A stretch of DNA of 35,937 nt from Candidatus Gastranaerophilales bacterium (GTDB taxonomy: Bacteria; Cyanobacteriota; Vampirovibrionia; Gastranaerophilales; Gastranaerophilaceae): contig CALUYU010000021.1 of assembly GCA_944325075.1 (NCBI GenBank), positions 1 to 35,937 of the forward strand, given 5' to 3'. The notes beneath the pieces are model-generated. The model saw only the letters and a program-made list of their open reading frames with translations, was not told where the DNA came from and did no database searches. Positions within the stretch are counted from its first letter, which is position 1. Every line of letters begins with the position of its first letter. Positions 27,877 to 33,850 of this stretch are shown piece by piece. Position numbers and translations under genes: made by a program.

Positions 27877-27973
27877 ACAAAAATTATAAAATAATAAAAA
27901 AAAATTTTCATATAAAAATTTACAAATCTTAAAATGCAGCTGTTAAACCGGTTATTAAAATTATATTAATATT

Positions 27974-28002
27974 TTGAGCGCAAAAAAATTTTATAATATA
28001 AT
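27974..28002 (+). promoter_or_regulatory. Promoter of lpxA
   Basis: -35 TTGAGC (27974-27979), 17-base spacer, -10 TATAAT (27997-28002). A strong ribosome-binding site (AAGAGGAG) precedes the ATG at 28035, giving a leader of about 25 bases. Confidence 0.6.
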
Positions 28003-28034
28003 TAAACTATCGTTACATATAAGAGGAGATAAAA

Positions 28035-28844
28035 ATGATTGACAAAACAGCAATAATTCATCCTTCGGCAAAAATAGCAGAAGATGCAATTATAGGGCCT
28101 TATGTAGTAATAGGTGAAAACGTAACAATTGGAAGTAAAACAAGAGTAATTGCAAACGCATACATTGAATATGCCGAAATAGGTGAAAGATGCACAATCT
28201 CTCCTTTTGCAACAATTGGTTCAGAACCTCAGGATCTTGGATACAAAGGCGAGCCAACAAAAGTTGTTATTGGCGACGATACAATTATTAAAGAGAATGT
28301 AACTATCCATAGAGGAGCAGCCTGCGGAGATTTTACCACTAAAATAGGTAACAAATGCCTTTTAATGGTTGGTTCTCACGTTGCACACAACTGTGTACTT
28401 GAAGATCAGGTAATTCTGGCAAATCTTGTAACCCTTGGAGGCCATGTCCATGTCGGTTTCGGAGCATTTGTCGGCGGAATGAGCGTGTTCCACCAGAATA
28501 TAAGAATTGGAGATATGGCAATAATAAGCGGATTTTCCGCATCACGTCAGGATATCCTTCCTTATTCAAAAGGAGAAGGCCGTCCTCCTGTTCCGCGCGG
28601 ATTGAATGTTGTTGCACTTAAACGCCGCGGAGTATCTCAGGAAATCAGAAATAACATGAACCACGCATTTAAACTTTTGATTTCTGAAGAATACAATACA
28701 ACCCAGGCAATTGAAAAAATAAAAGCAGAAATTCCAACAAATGAATATATAGAAAAAATGATAGAATTTGTTAAAACTTCTAAAAGAGGGGTTTTGTTAA
28801 AAACACACAAATCAGGCCATGAGTCACTCGAAAGTGAAGAATAA
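28035..28844 (+). CDS. lpxA: Acyl-ACP--UDP-N-acetylglucosamine O-acyltransferase
   Basis: A 269 aa left-handed beta-helix acyltransferase that catalyses the first step of lipid A synthesis (cytoplasmic). Hexapeptide repeats run from about residue 5 to 190 (for example IHPSAKIAEDAIIGPYVVIG). The catalytic His is in SHVAHNCVLEDQVILAN (His118, equivalent to E. coli His125). EPQDLGYKGEPTKVVIGDDT, IHRGAACG and PPVPRGLNVVALKRRGVS are LpxA signatures, and the helical C-terminus is typical. It stands alone, without lpxD, fabZ or lpxB beside it. It implies a lipid A-type outer membrane in this organism. Confidence 0.95.
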   Translation: MIDKTAIIHPSAKIAEDAIIGPYVVIGENVTIGSKTRVIANAYIEYAEIGERCTISPFATIGSEPQDLGYKGEPTKVVIGDDTIIKENVTIHRGAACGDFTTKIGNKCLLMVGSHVAHNCVLEDQVILANLVTLGGHVHVGFGAFVGGMSVFHQNIRIGDMAIISGFSASRQDILPYSKGEGRPPVPRGLNVVALKRRGVSQEIRNNMNHAFKLLISEEYNTTQAIEKIKAEIPTNEYIEKMIEFVKTSKRGVLLKTHKSGHESLESEE

Positions 28845-28890
28845 ATTCCTCCCGCCAGTGGAAGAAAATAATATAAATTTTAAATAAAAT

Positions 28891-28923
28891 ATAGTCGGTA
28901 AAACTTACCGGCTATTTTTTTTT
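28891..28923 (+). terminator. Rho-independent terminator after lpxA
   Basis: Stem ATAGTCGGTAA (28891-28901) with TTACCGGCTAT (28905-28915), one G-T wobble, loop AAC, followed by eight T. It ends just four bases before the ribosome-binding site of the aminopeptidase gene, so it may also act as an attenuator for that gene. Confidence 0.85.
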
Positions 28924-28942
28924 GTAGAAAGGAAATAAAATT

Positions 28943-30100
28943 ATGGAAACAATTTGGGACAAATACGCAAAAGTTCTTGTTGATTATTCAACAAATGTAG
29001 AAAAAGGCGATGTTGTACAGATAAGAGGCACAAGCATTTATACAAAAGATCTTGTAAAAGCTGTTTACAAACGAGTATTAGAACGCGGCGGCCATCCAGT
29101 TTTGAGAACATCTTTTGAAGATTTTTCAGATATTTTTCTAAAGTATGCGTCTGATGAACAACTTGATTATGTTGACAAAATAACAAAACTTGAGTATGAA
29201 ACAGTTGATAAATTCATCTCAATAGGCGGCCCGATGAACACTAAAAATCTGGCAAAAGCAGATATTCAGAAACTTGCAAGACGCGGAAAAGCGACAAAAC
29301 CTCTTTCCGAACTACTTATGAAACGTTCGGCGGAAGGGAGCGCAAGCTGGGTTATAGCTGACGTTCCGACTCACGCGCTTGCGCAGGAAGCAAAAATGTC
29401 TTTTGATGAATATTCAGAATTTTTATTTAAATCCTGCTATCTGGATTTGGATGATCCGGTTGCAAAACTCAAAGAACTTGATGAAAAGCAGACTAAATGG
29501 GCAAATTATCTGAATGGAGTAAAAACATTACGAATTAAAGGTGAAAAAACTGATATAAGCTTTAATGTAGAAGGCCGTAAATGGATAAGCTGTTCAGGAA
29601 AAAATAACTATCCGGACGGAGAAGTTTTTACCTCGCCGGTAGAGGACGGGATAAACGGAGAAATATATTTTGATTTTCCACAAATATACAGGGGAAATGA
29701 AGCCCAAGGTGTTCATCTGTGGATAGAAAACGGAAAAGTTATAAAAGCAAAAGCGGACAAAGGGGAAGATTATCTTAATGCAATGCTAGATATGGATGAA
29801 GGTTCACGCGGAATTGGAGAAATTGCAATAGGAACAAATAACGAAATTCAGGATATCACAGGGAACATACTTTTTGATGAAAAAATCGGCGGCGCAATAC
29901 ACATGGCTATCGGCGCCTCATATCCTGAAACCGGGGGGAAAAATGTCTCAGGACTTCATTGGGATCTGATAAAAAATATGAAGTGCACAACGTCCAGCAC
30001 CGGCGGGAAACCTGGAGAGTCCGATGATGGTAATCAAAAGGGCGGACAAATTTATGCAGATGGAATCCTTATTTATGAAAACGGAAAATTTCTAATATAA
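28943..30100 (+). CDS. Aminopeptidase, M29 (AmpS/PepS) family
   Basis: A 385 aa metal-dependent aminopeptidase, close to the family length. N-terminal WDKYAKVLVDYSTNVEKGDV and VQIRG is the M29 opening. Metal ligands fit Glu227 (NYPDGEVFTSP), Glu293 (GIGEIAIGTN), His320 (GAIHMAIG), His339 and Asp341 (GLHWD) and Asp373 (IYADG). Between the HWD motif and the final GG.IYADG there is an extra hydrophilic loop (KCTTSSTGGKPGESDDGNQ). It probably trims peptides in the cytoplasm. GAAAGGA precedes the ATG. A terminator lies between it and lpxA, so it depends on readthrough or on a weak promoter upstream of the hairpin. Confidence 0.9.
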   Translation: METIWDKYAKVLVDYSTNVEKGDVVQIRGTSIYTKDLVKAVYKRVLERGGHPVLRTSFEDFSDIFLKYASDEQLDYVDKITKLEYETVDKFISIGGPMNTKNLAKADIQKLARRGKATKPLSELLMKRSAEGSASWVIADVPTHALAQEAKMSFDEYSEFLFKSCYLDLDDPVAKLKELDEKQTKWANYLNGVKTLRIKGEKTDISFNVEGRKWISCSGKNNYPDGEVFTSPVEDGINGEIYFDFPQIYRGNEAQGVHLWIENGKVIKAKADKGEDYLNAMLDMDEGSRGIGEIAIGTNNEIQDITGNILFDEKIGGAIHMAIGASYPETGGKNVSGLHWDLIKNMKCTTSSTGGKPGESDDGNQKGGQIYADGILIYENGKFLI

Positions 30101-30104
30101 CTCA

Positions 30105-30130
30105 AAGGCCCTCGGGGTTCCCGGGGGCTT
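30105..30130 (+). terminator. Probable terminator after the aminopeptidase gene
   Basis: GC-rich hairpin: GCCCTCGGG (30108-30116), loop GTT, CCCGGGGGC (30120-30128), extended by AAG/CTT. The tail (GCTTAATAG) has no T-run, so it is an atypical terminator. Confidence 0.6.
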
Positions 30131-30273
30131 GCTTAATAGAATATTATATAATCCTAAATTTTTGTTATCCTAAACTTATTTCAACATCTTAAAAATTTTA
30201 GTTACTTTATCAAATTCATGTTTTCAGTCTATACTGTTATTTGAACGAATATTAAAATTGGAGCTGAAAGAGG

Positions 30274-30981
30274 TTACCATAGATAATCGTCCTTAATTCT
30301 CCAACCATCTTGTATTATTTTGAAAAAACAATAGTAAGGAGCGTCAGTCGAGTGGCTCCCCTTGTTACATCCGTAAGAAGTATCAATAATGGCAACGCGG
30401 TTGGACTCTCCAAATACATCCGTGACAGCAAAACTAAAGAAATCTCTACCTACTTGATTTGGACCCTTTGAACCATTTATATCAATCTTAATATCATAAG
30501 AGAAAGACAAAGTATTGCTAGGCCAGCCCTGGATAGGATGGCAAGTTCCTATCGCAAATACCATTCCATCCGGGGTTATAAAAGTTGTATAACAGTTTGA
30601 AAAGCTAATACTACCAGAATCACCAATCTTAAACTCCGTAAATTTATCGCCGTTAGCATATTTAAATGGCGTATCTGACTTATAACCACAGTCCTTATAC
30701 GTCTTACAAATTTTTGCTATTTTTAAGTATGGTTTCCATTTTTGTTCAAACCAAAGTCTTGGGTAGTTCCAAAACCCACTCCCATTCGGTCCACCACAAG
30801 TTATGCAACAGCCGTCATCATTTACAGATTGCCTATAAGCCTGATATAGAATCGTATATGCTTTTTTAAGTCTGGCAACAGTTTCTTGCTTTTGATAATT
30901 TGTAATCAGATTTGGCAGAGTCATAGCAGCAATAACTCCGATTATGCCTAGGGTTATTAGAACCTCTGCTAACGTAAACGC
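30274..30981 (-). CDS. Type IV prepilin-like protein, 5' end lost (probably broken)
   Basis: The frame contains the prepilin core AFTLAEVLITLGIIGVIAA followed by MTLPNLITNYQKQETVARLK, the classic processing-site segment with Glu5 of pilins and the hydrophobic N-terminal helix. The globular part is about 200 residues with at least nine Cys, including DDGCCITCGGPNG and YKDCGYKS, typical of gut Melainabacteria pseudopilins. No ATG, GTG or TTG lies in frame between the stop TAA at 31041-31039 and the core. The intervening codons read TIPIASWTAQRHVRGDLVP, which looks like translated repeat DNA. The first in-frame ATG (30924) lies inside the helix and would remove the processing site. The gene is therefore probably broken at its 5' end, or uses a non-standard start. 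Confidence 0.7.
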   Translation of the reverse strand, partial: AFTLAEVLITLGIIGVIAAMTLPNLITNYQKQETVARLKKAYTILYQAYRQSVNDDGCCITCGGPNGSGFWNYPRLWFEQKWKPYLKIAKICKTYKDCGYKSDTPFKYANGDKFTEFKIGDSGSISFSNCYTTFITPDGMVFAIGTCHPIQGWPSNTLSFSYDIKIDINGSKGPNQVGRDFFSFAVTDVFGESNRVAIIDTSYGCNKGSHSTDAPYYCFFKIIQDGWRIKDDYLW

Positions 30982-31045
30982 GGGGACTAAGTCCCCTCTT
31001 ACATGACGCTGCGCTGTCCAGGACGCAATGGGAATTGTTTATGTT

Positions 31046-31179
31046 GTTGGGGTGAAACCCCAACCTACATAAACTTTATTCACCCTTCCGAAAATCCGCT
31101 TTCCGCTAAAGAAAATTCATTTTTAGTCCCTAAAGGGTAAATCAAATCTCTCGACTCATACCGTTTTCTTTTTTGCTTA
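31046..31179 (-). repeat. ~135-bp dispersed repeat, copy B
   Basis: Begins with hairpin GTTGGGGT-GAA-ACCCCAAC (31046-31064) and follows copy A almost base for base (CACCCTTCCGAAAATCCGC, AGTCCCTAAAGGGTAAATCA, CTTTTTTGCTTA). It lies 5 bases upstream of the in-frame stop before the prepilin core, at the point where the 5' end of that gene is missing. Confidence 0.75.
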
Positions 31180-31210
31180 CTTTTTTCTTTCGGCTAAAGA
31201 AAAAAGTAAG
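31176..31210. repeat. 15-bp perfect hairpin at end of repeat copy B
   Basis: CTTACTTTTTTCTTT (31176-31190), loop CGGCT, AAAGAAAAAAGTAAG (31196-31210). Copy A has no such hairpin; at its end the MFS coding sequence begins instead. The hairpin could be a terminator or the end of a repeat element. Confidence 0.6.
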
Positions 31211-31389
31211 TTGGGCAAGTCCCAAAGATAGAATATTTTTGATATGCAACTTAGTACATTGTACTTCTTATCACAAAACTTCTCAAACATATTATGTAAA
31301 ATTATGTAACAAATAGCAATTAAAACTTAAAGAATTGAAAGCACCAATCCGACAAAAAAAATGTACTTAGATCTTAAAAGGAGTGTGTT

Positions 31390-31599
31390 ATGAAAGAAAA
31401 AAAAATTCTTGATACTGATGAAATGATGGTAGATTACGCAGAAATGACAAGTTTTGATTTCAATTCAATGAGTTACAAACAAATGCGTGATTTGCAGAGA
31501 ATTACTGATAGCGAATATGAAGAAAAACCAATGCCGTTCAAGTATGGAAAATTTGATCTGGTAGATTTATTCCATTCATTTATAACACAAAAGGACTAA
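31390..31599 (+). CDS. Small acidic protein, unknown (69 aa)
   Basis: A strong AAAAGGAGTG ribosome-binding site seven bases before the ATG supports translation. The protein is acidic with many Asp, Glu and Met (DTDEMMVDYAEMTSFDFNSM) and has no membrane segment. It does not resemble any family I know. It lies 20 bases upstream of the next tiny gene, and a strong terminator follows that gene, so the two form a small operon. Confidence 0.65.
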   Translation: MKEKKILDTDEMMVDYAEMTSFDFNSMSYKQMRDLQRITDSEYEEKPMPFKYGKFDLVDLFHSFITQKD

Positions 31600-31619
31600 A
31601 AAATTGAGGGCTGATGATT

Positions 31620-31841
31620 ATGGATATGAACGATATATTTGAAAGCGGGTGTTTTTCCCCCGGTTGGCTGGAGAAAAATCCTGAAGTACAAGAAGAGCCT
31701 CCGGTACCACAGAGAAAAGACTTAAGTGTATTATTAGGAGAATTAGAACAGATAAAAAATAATATAGAAAACTTGCAAGCGAAACAATGGTATTTAGCGA
31801 GACTAATCAAATACCATGAGGAAGGATTTTCACAAACATAA
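31620..31841 (+). CDS. Small protein with C-terminal coiled coil, unknown (~73 aa)
   Basis: Second gene of the two-gene unit. The ATG at 31620 is preferred, nine bases after GAGGG; an in-frame ATG at 31614 is only three bases from it. The N-terminal half is Pro-rich and probably unstructured (NPEVQEEPPVPQRKD). The C-terminal half is a Leu/Ile heptad helix (LLGELEQIKNNIENLQAKQW), which suggests dimerisation. A strong terminator follows at 31901. The function is unknown. Confidence 0.6.
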   Translation: MDMNDIFESGCFSPGWLEKNPEVQEEPPVPQRKDLSVLLGELEQIKNNIENLQAKQWYLARLIKYHEEGFSQT

Positions 31842-31900
31842 CCCCGTATAAGAAAATGCTACCGAGATTTGGGAGATAGTATTAACTATAGTTAAATTAA

Positions 31901-31927
31901 AACGCCTGAAAAGTTCAGGCGTTTTTT
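31901..31927 (+). terminator. Rho-independent terminator after the tiny-gene pair
   Basis: Stem AACGCCTGAA (31901-31910) and TTCAGGCGTT (31914-31923) with loop AAG, followed by a run of T (31922-31927). Confidence 0.85.
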
Positions 31928-31966
31928 GTAAATATGAATATCAAAAATATAAAAAAATAAAAGTGC

Positions 31967-31995
31967 TTGATTTTAAAAAATGTTTATAGTAGATT
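31967..31995 (+). promoter_or_regulatory. Possible promoter upstream of the tRNA array
   Basis: -35 TTGATT (31967-31972), 17-base spacer, -10 TAGATT (31990-31995). It would transcribe 32002-32170, a stretch with no gene that I recognise, toward the tandem tRNA-like units. The initial bases TGCGGGC resemble the start of the repeat unit. Confidence 0.35.
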
Positions 31996-32115
31996 AGAAC
32001 ATGCGGGCAAACGACAAGTAAATGATTGTTTGAACCTTAGTAATTAGCTGGCTTAAATAGTTAGCATATTCGGCCAAATAAAAACAATTAAGTTTTTTAG
32101 AGTATTGGTAGGGTT

Positions 32116-32174
32116 CCGCAGCAAAAACAATATTATTTCGCACATTTTTATAGTAAAATAAAATTAATAATTGC
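32116..32174 (+). promoter_or_regulatory. tRNA promoter region, first copy
   Basis: This 59-base segment is nearly the same as the last part of each 141-bp unit (a few mismatches near CCGCAGCAAAAACAATATTA) and as the segment just before the intact tRNA. It contains TATAGT and TAAAAT boxes. It places a promoter-like leader in front of the first tRNA-like sequence. Confidence 0.5.
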
Positions 32175-32262
32175 GGGCTGCTAGCTCAGGTGGTTAGAGC
32201 ACTCTGCCGAACAAAAACGATTATATATCGTTTTTGTGAGAGGACCTGATAAGGCACCGCAA
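32171..32262 (+). ncRNA. tRNA-like RNA candidate, unit 1
   Basis: Begins like tRNA-Ile (GGGCTGCTAGCTCAGGTGGT then TAGAGC, giving an intact D-arm GCTC/GAGC), but diverges after position 32200. Possible fold: outer stem TTGCGG (32171-32176) with CCGCAA (32257-32262), the D-arm, a long arm CTCT ... ACAAAAACGAT / ATCGTTTTTGT ... AGAG (32202-32242) and a small CCT-GATA-AGG hairpin that retains the tRNA-Ile anticodon-loop sequence. There is no T-arm. It is repeated exactly in unit 2. No expression evidence exists from sequence alone. Confidence 0.4.
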
Positions 32263-32456
32263 CAAAAACAATATTGTTTCGCACATTTTTATAGTAAAAT
32301 AAAATTAATAATTGCGGGCTGCTAGCTCAGGTGGTTAGAGCACTCTGCCGAACAAAAACGATTATATATCGTTTTTGTGAGAGGACCTGATAAGGCACCG
32401 CAACAAAAACAATATTGTTTCGCACATTTTTATAGTAAAATAAAATTAATAATTGC
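32175..32456 (+). repeat. Two identical 141-bp tandem units before tRNA-Ile
   Basis: GGGCTGCTAGCTCAGGTGGT starts at 32175, 32316 and 32457, exactly 141 bases apart. The first two are complete, identical units; the third continues as the intact tRNA-Ile. Each unit holds a tRNA 5' part, an inserted hairpin, and a promoter leader for the next unit. Identical sequence implies recent duplication or active homogenisation. Confidence 0.9.
32312..32403 (+). ncRNA. tRNA-like RNA candidate, unit 2
   Basis: Exact repeat of unit 1, shifted by 141 bases, with the same D-arm, long ACAAAAACGAT/ATCGTTTTTGT hairpin and CCTGATAAGG element. Its downstream leader directly precedes the intact tRNA-Ile. Confidence 0.4.
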
Positions 32457-32530
<74 letters not shown>

Positions 32531-32532
32531 TA

Positions 32533-32573
32533 TAAAAGAGAGGTAAGGTTTTCCTTAGCCTCTCTTTTATTTT
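32533..32573 (+). terminator. Rho-independent terminator after tRNA-Ile
   Basis: AAAAGAGAGGTAAGG (32534-32548), loop TTTT, CCTTAGCCTCTCTTTT (32553-32568; one bulged G), then T-rich sequence. It ends the tRNA transcript. Confidence 0.85.
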
Positions 32574-32618
32574 GAGTTGTAATGTGTAAACGAGAACCAC
32601 ACAAACCGAAAGGTTTGT

Positions 32619-32656
32619 TAATAGGTTTCTGGGGCTAATAGTAATAGGTTTCTGGG
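32619..32656. repeat. Two copies of TAATAGGTTTCTGGG, 23 bp apart
   Basis: Perfect 15-base direct repeats at 32619-32633 and 32642-32656, four bases before TTGAGACA at 32660. The spacing of about two helical turns and proximity to a terminal-like sequence resemble transposase binding sites at ends of Mu/Tn7-class elements. On the minus strand the order is TGTCTCAATGTCCCAGAAAC, then the repeats. Confidence 0.5.
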
Positions 32657-32744
32657 ACATTGAGACAGAGAAAAATTTAATAAAAAATCAAACAGACAGC
32701 ACGATTGAGGCTGTTTTTTAGTATTGAGATGTATGGGACATTTT

Positions 32745-32871
32745 TTGCACTCAAGTACTCTTTTCTTGCACTCTTTTGCACTTCATTTGCAAATTTCTAA
32801 AACTACATTAGGCTAAAATCGGCAAGGTGTTTAAAGATAAGCCCAGTGCAATAAAGTGCAAAAAAGTGCAA
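32745..32871. repeat. Opposed arrays of TTGCACT and AGTGCAA
   Basis: Three TTGCACT motifs at 32745, 32766 and 32776 face three AGTGCAA motifs at 32845, 32855 and 32865. Spacings are 21, 10, then 10 and 10 bases, close to helical turns. The middle, 32783-32844, contains TTTGCAAAT and AT-rich DNA. The array resembles iterons, a multi-site operator or transposase sites. TTGCAC occurs again at 33820, before the transposase start. Confidence 0.6.
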
Positions 32872-33043
32872 TTTTATTTTTGCTTGCAAATTGAGATTAT
32901 CAAAAACATCTTTGAGATAGAGATTTTGTTTGTGAAAAGGTATTATTATTTCTTAAATGGCGTGATTAAAAATATTATTTTTTTTAATCTATCAACGTTC
33001 TTTTTAATTTGAAAAGGTTTATCTTTTACTTTAAACTTTAAAT

Positions 33044-33748
33044 ATGAAAAAAGAATTAACGCCTCCAACATTTGAAGTACTTACTTTTTTACCTAAAAAT
33101 TTTTTTAATAAAGAGATAAATGAAAAATTTATTAAACTTGTCATGAAAAGTGTTTTAGGTGATGGAATATGGCAAAAAGGGAATCCTGAACTTAAAGAAC
33201 CTGATTATATTTTCAATAATATTCCATTAGAATTTACACTTGCTTCTGATAAATGTAAGAAAAATAATAAAAATAACTTTATTAATAAACTAAGAACTAT
33301 TACTTACACAACTAACAATTCAGAGGATGATTTAATTTGTTACATTAAAGAACAAATAGAAGAAAAATCAAAAAAACAGTATTCATTATCCAATGTCCAT
33401 TTATGTGTTTTATGTTTAATTGAACAATTTGATTGGGTTTCTGATAAATATGGTTCATATACACATTGTTTTACTAATCATAAAAGAGAACTTTTTTTTA
33501 AGTACATAAAGTCTAAATATATTGATACAAAGGTATTTCGTAATATATTTATTATTTTTCCTGATTTGGGTGCTACTTGGTGGGTATGGGATATTTTATC
33601 AAATAATAAAGTTTCTTTACAAGTTACTCCATATATGATTGAAAGTAATAATTATCCTTATTTTATAGAAAAAAGACTGTATGAAAAACTTGTCAACAAT
33701 GGATATTTACAAGATATTTTTAATATTACTAATAAAATAAATAGTTAA
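33044..33748 (+). CDS. Unknown protein, possible PD-(D/E)xK-like nuclease (234 aa)
   Basis: Not recognised with confidence. It is soluble, very AT-rich and strongly biased to Asn, Lys and Ile codons, unlike the transposase that follows. Residues around 58-68 read EPDYIFNNIPLEFTLASD; the PD strand followed by an E strand is reminiscent of a PD-(D/E)xK nuclease core, but the expected Lys after the Glu is replaced (EFT), so the resemblance is weak. Later segments (FDWVSDKYGSYTHCF, IFIIFPDLGATWWVWDILS) are unfamiliar. The ATG at 33044 has no ribosome-binding site. It lies between two TTGAGACAGA inverted repeats (32660 and 33793), so it may be cargo of, or adjacent to, a mobile element. Confidence 0.6.
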   Translation: MKKELTPPTFEVLTFLPKNFFNKEINEKFIKLVMKSVLGDGIWQKGNPELKEPDYIFNNIPLEFTLASDKCKKNNKNNFINKLRTITYTTNNSEDDLICYIKEQIEEKSKKQYSLSNVHLCVLCLIEQFDWVSDKYGSYTHCFTNHKRELFFKYIKSKYIDTKVFRNIFIIFPDLGATWWVWDILSNNKVSLQVTPYMIESNNYPYFIEKRLYEKLVNNGYLQDIFNITNKINS

Positions 33749-33794
33749 AAATGGTATAGAAATATCTCTAATATTATTCTCCCCACTTGACTTC

Positions 33795-33850
33795 TGTCTC
33801 AAAACGAGTGATGAATGTGTTGCACAAAGCATTACAAGGATTTTGAGACA
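33795..33850. promoter_or_regulatory. 10-bp inverted repeat TGTCTCAAAA/TTTTGAGACA before the transposase
   Basis: TGTCTCAAAA (33795-33804) and TTTTGAGACA (33841-33850) are perfect inverted repeats 36 bases apart; the second ends directly at the transposase ATG. TTGAGACA recurs at 33864-33871 within the coding sequence, and at 32660-32667. 5'-TGT is a common start of MuA/TnsB-type transposon ends, so 33795 is a candidate left end; alternatively the sites are a repressor operator. Confidence 0.5.

Larger units (their letters stand above)
31042..31389. other. Gene-free stretch with repeats
   Basis: This stretch lies between the pilin-like frame and the 69 aa gene. It holds dispersed repeat copy B (31046-31179), a 15-bp hairpin (31176-31210), an AGTAC-ATT-GTACT inverted repeat (31253-31265) and AT-rich sequence with repeated TATGTAA. 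No additional gene is supported. Confidence 0.5.
32574..33043. other. Gene-free stretch between tRNA-Ile and the 234 aa gene
   Basis: Holds a hairpin with a GAAA tetraloop (ACAAACC/GGTTTGT, 32601-32618), two copies of TAATAGGTTTCTGGG 23 bases apart (32619-32633 and 32642-32656), a TTGAGACA site (32660-32667), and a cluster of TTGCACT/AGTGCAA motifs (32745-32871). A short open frame at 32827-33012 has no ribosome-binding site or recognisable content and is not called a gene. Confidence 0.5.

Noticed and set aside
30866-31063. 65 aa frame starting MGFHPNNINN
   Set aside because: It reads through repeat DNA and then the prepilin helix in the wrong frame, so it is not a gene by itself; its possible link to the pilin by frameshift is noted as a finding.
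31253-31265. AGTAC-ATT-GTACT as a cyanobacterial-type LexA box
   Set aside because: The spacing is one base too short for the consensus I know, and the downstream genes have no link to DNA repair.
32005-32076. Another decayed tRNA, about 72 bases long, starting GGGC
   Set aside because: No D-arm, anticodon stem or matching acceptor ends can be formed; only the first bases resemble the tRNA start.
32827-33012. 61 aa open frame rich in Ile, Phe and Lys
   Set aside because: No ribosome-binding site, composition typical of AT-rich non-coding DNA, and it overlaps the AGTGCAA repeat array.
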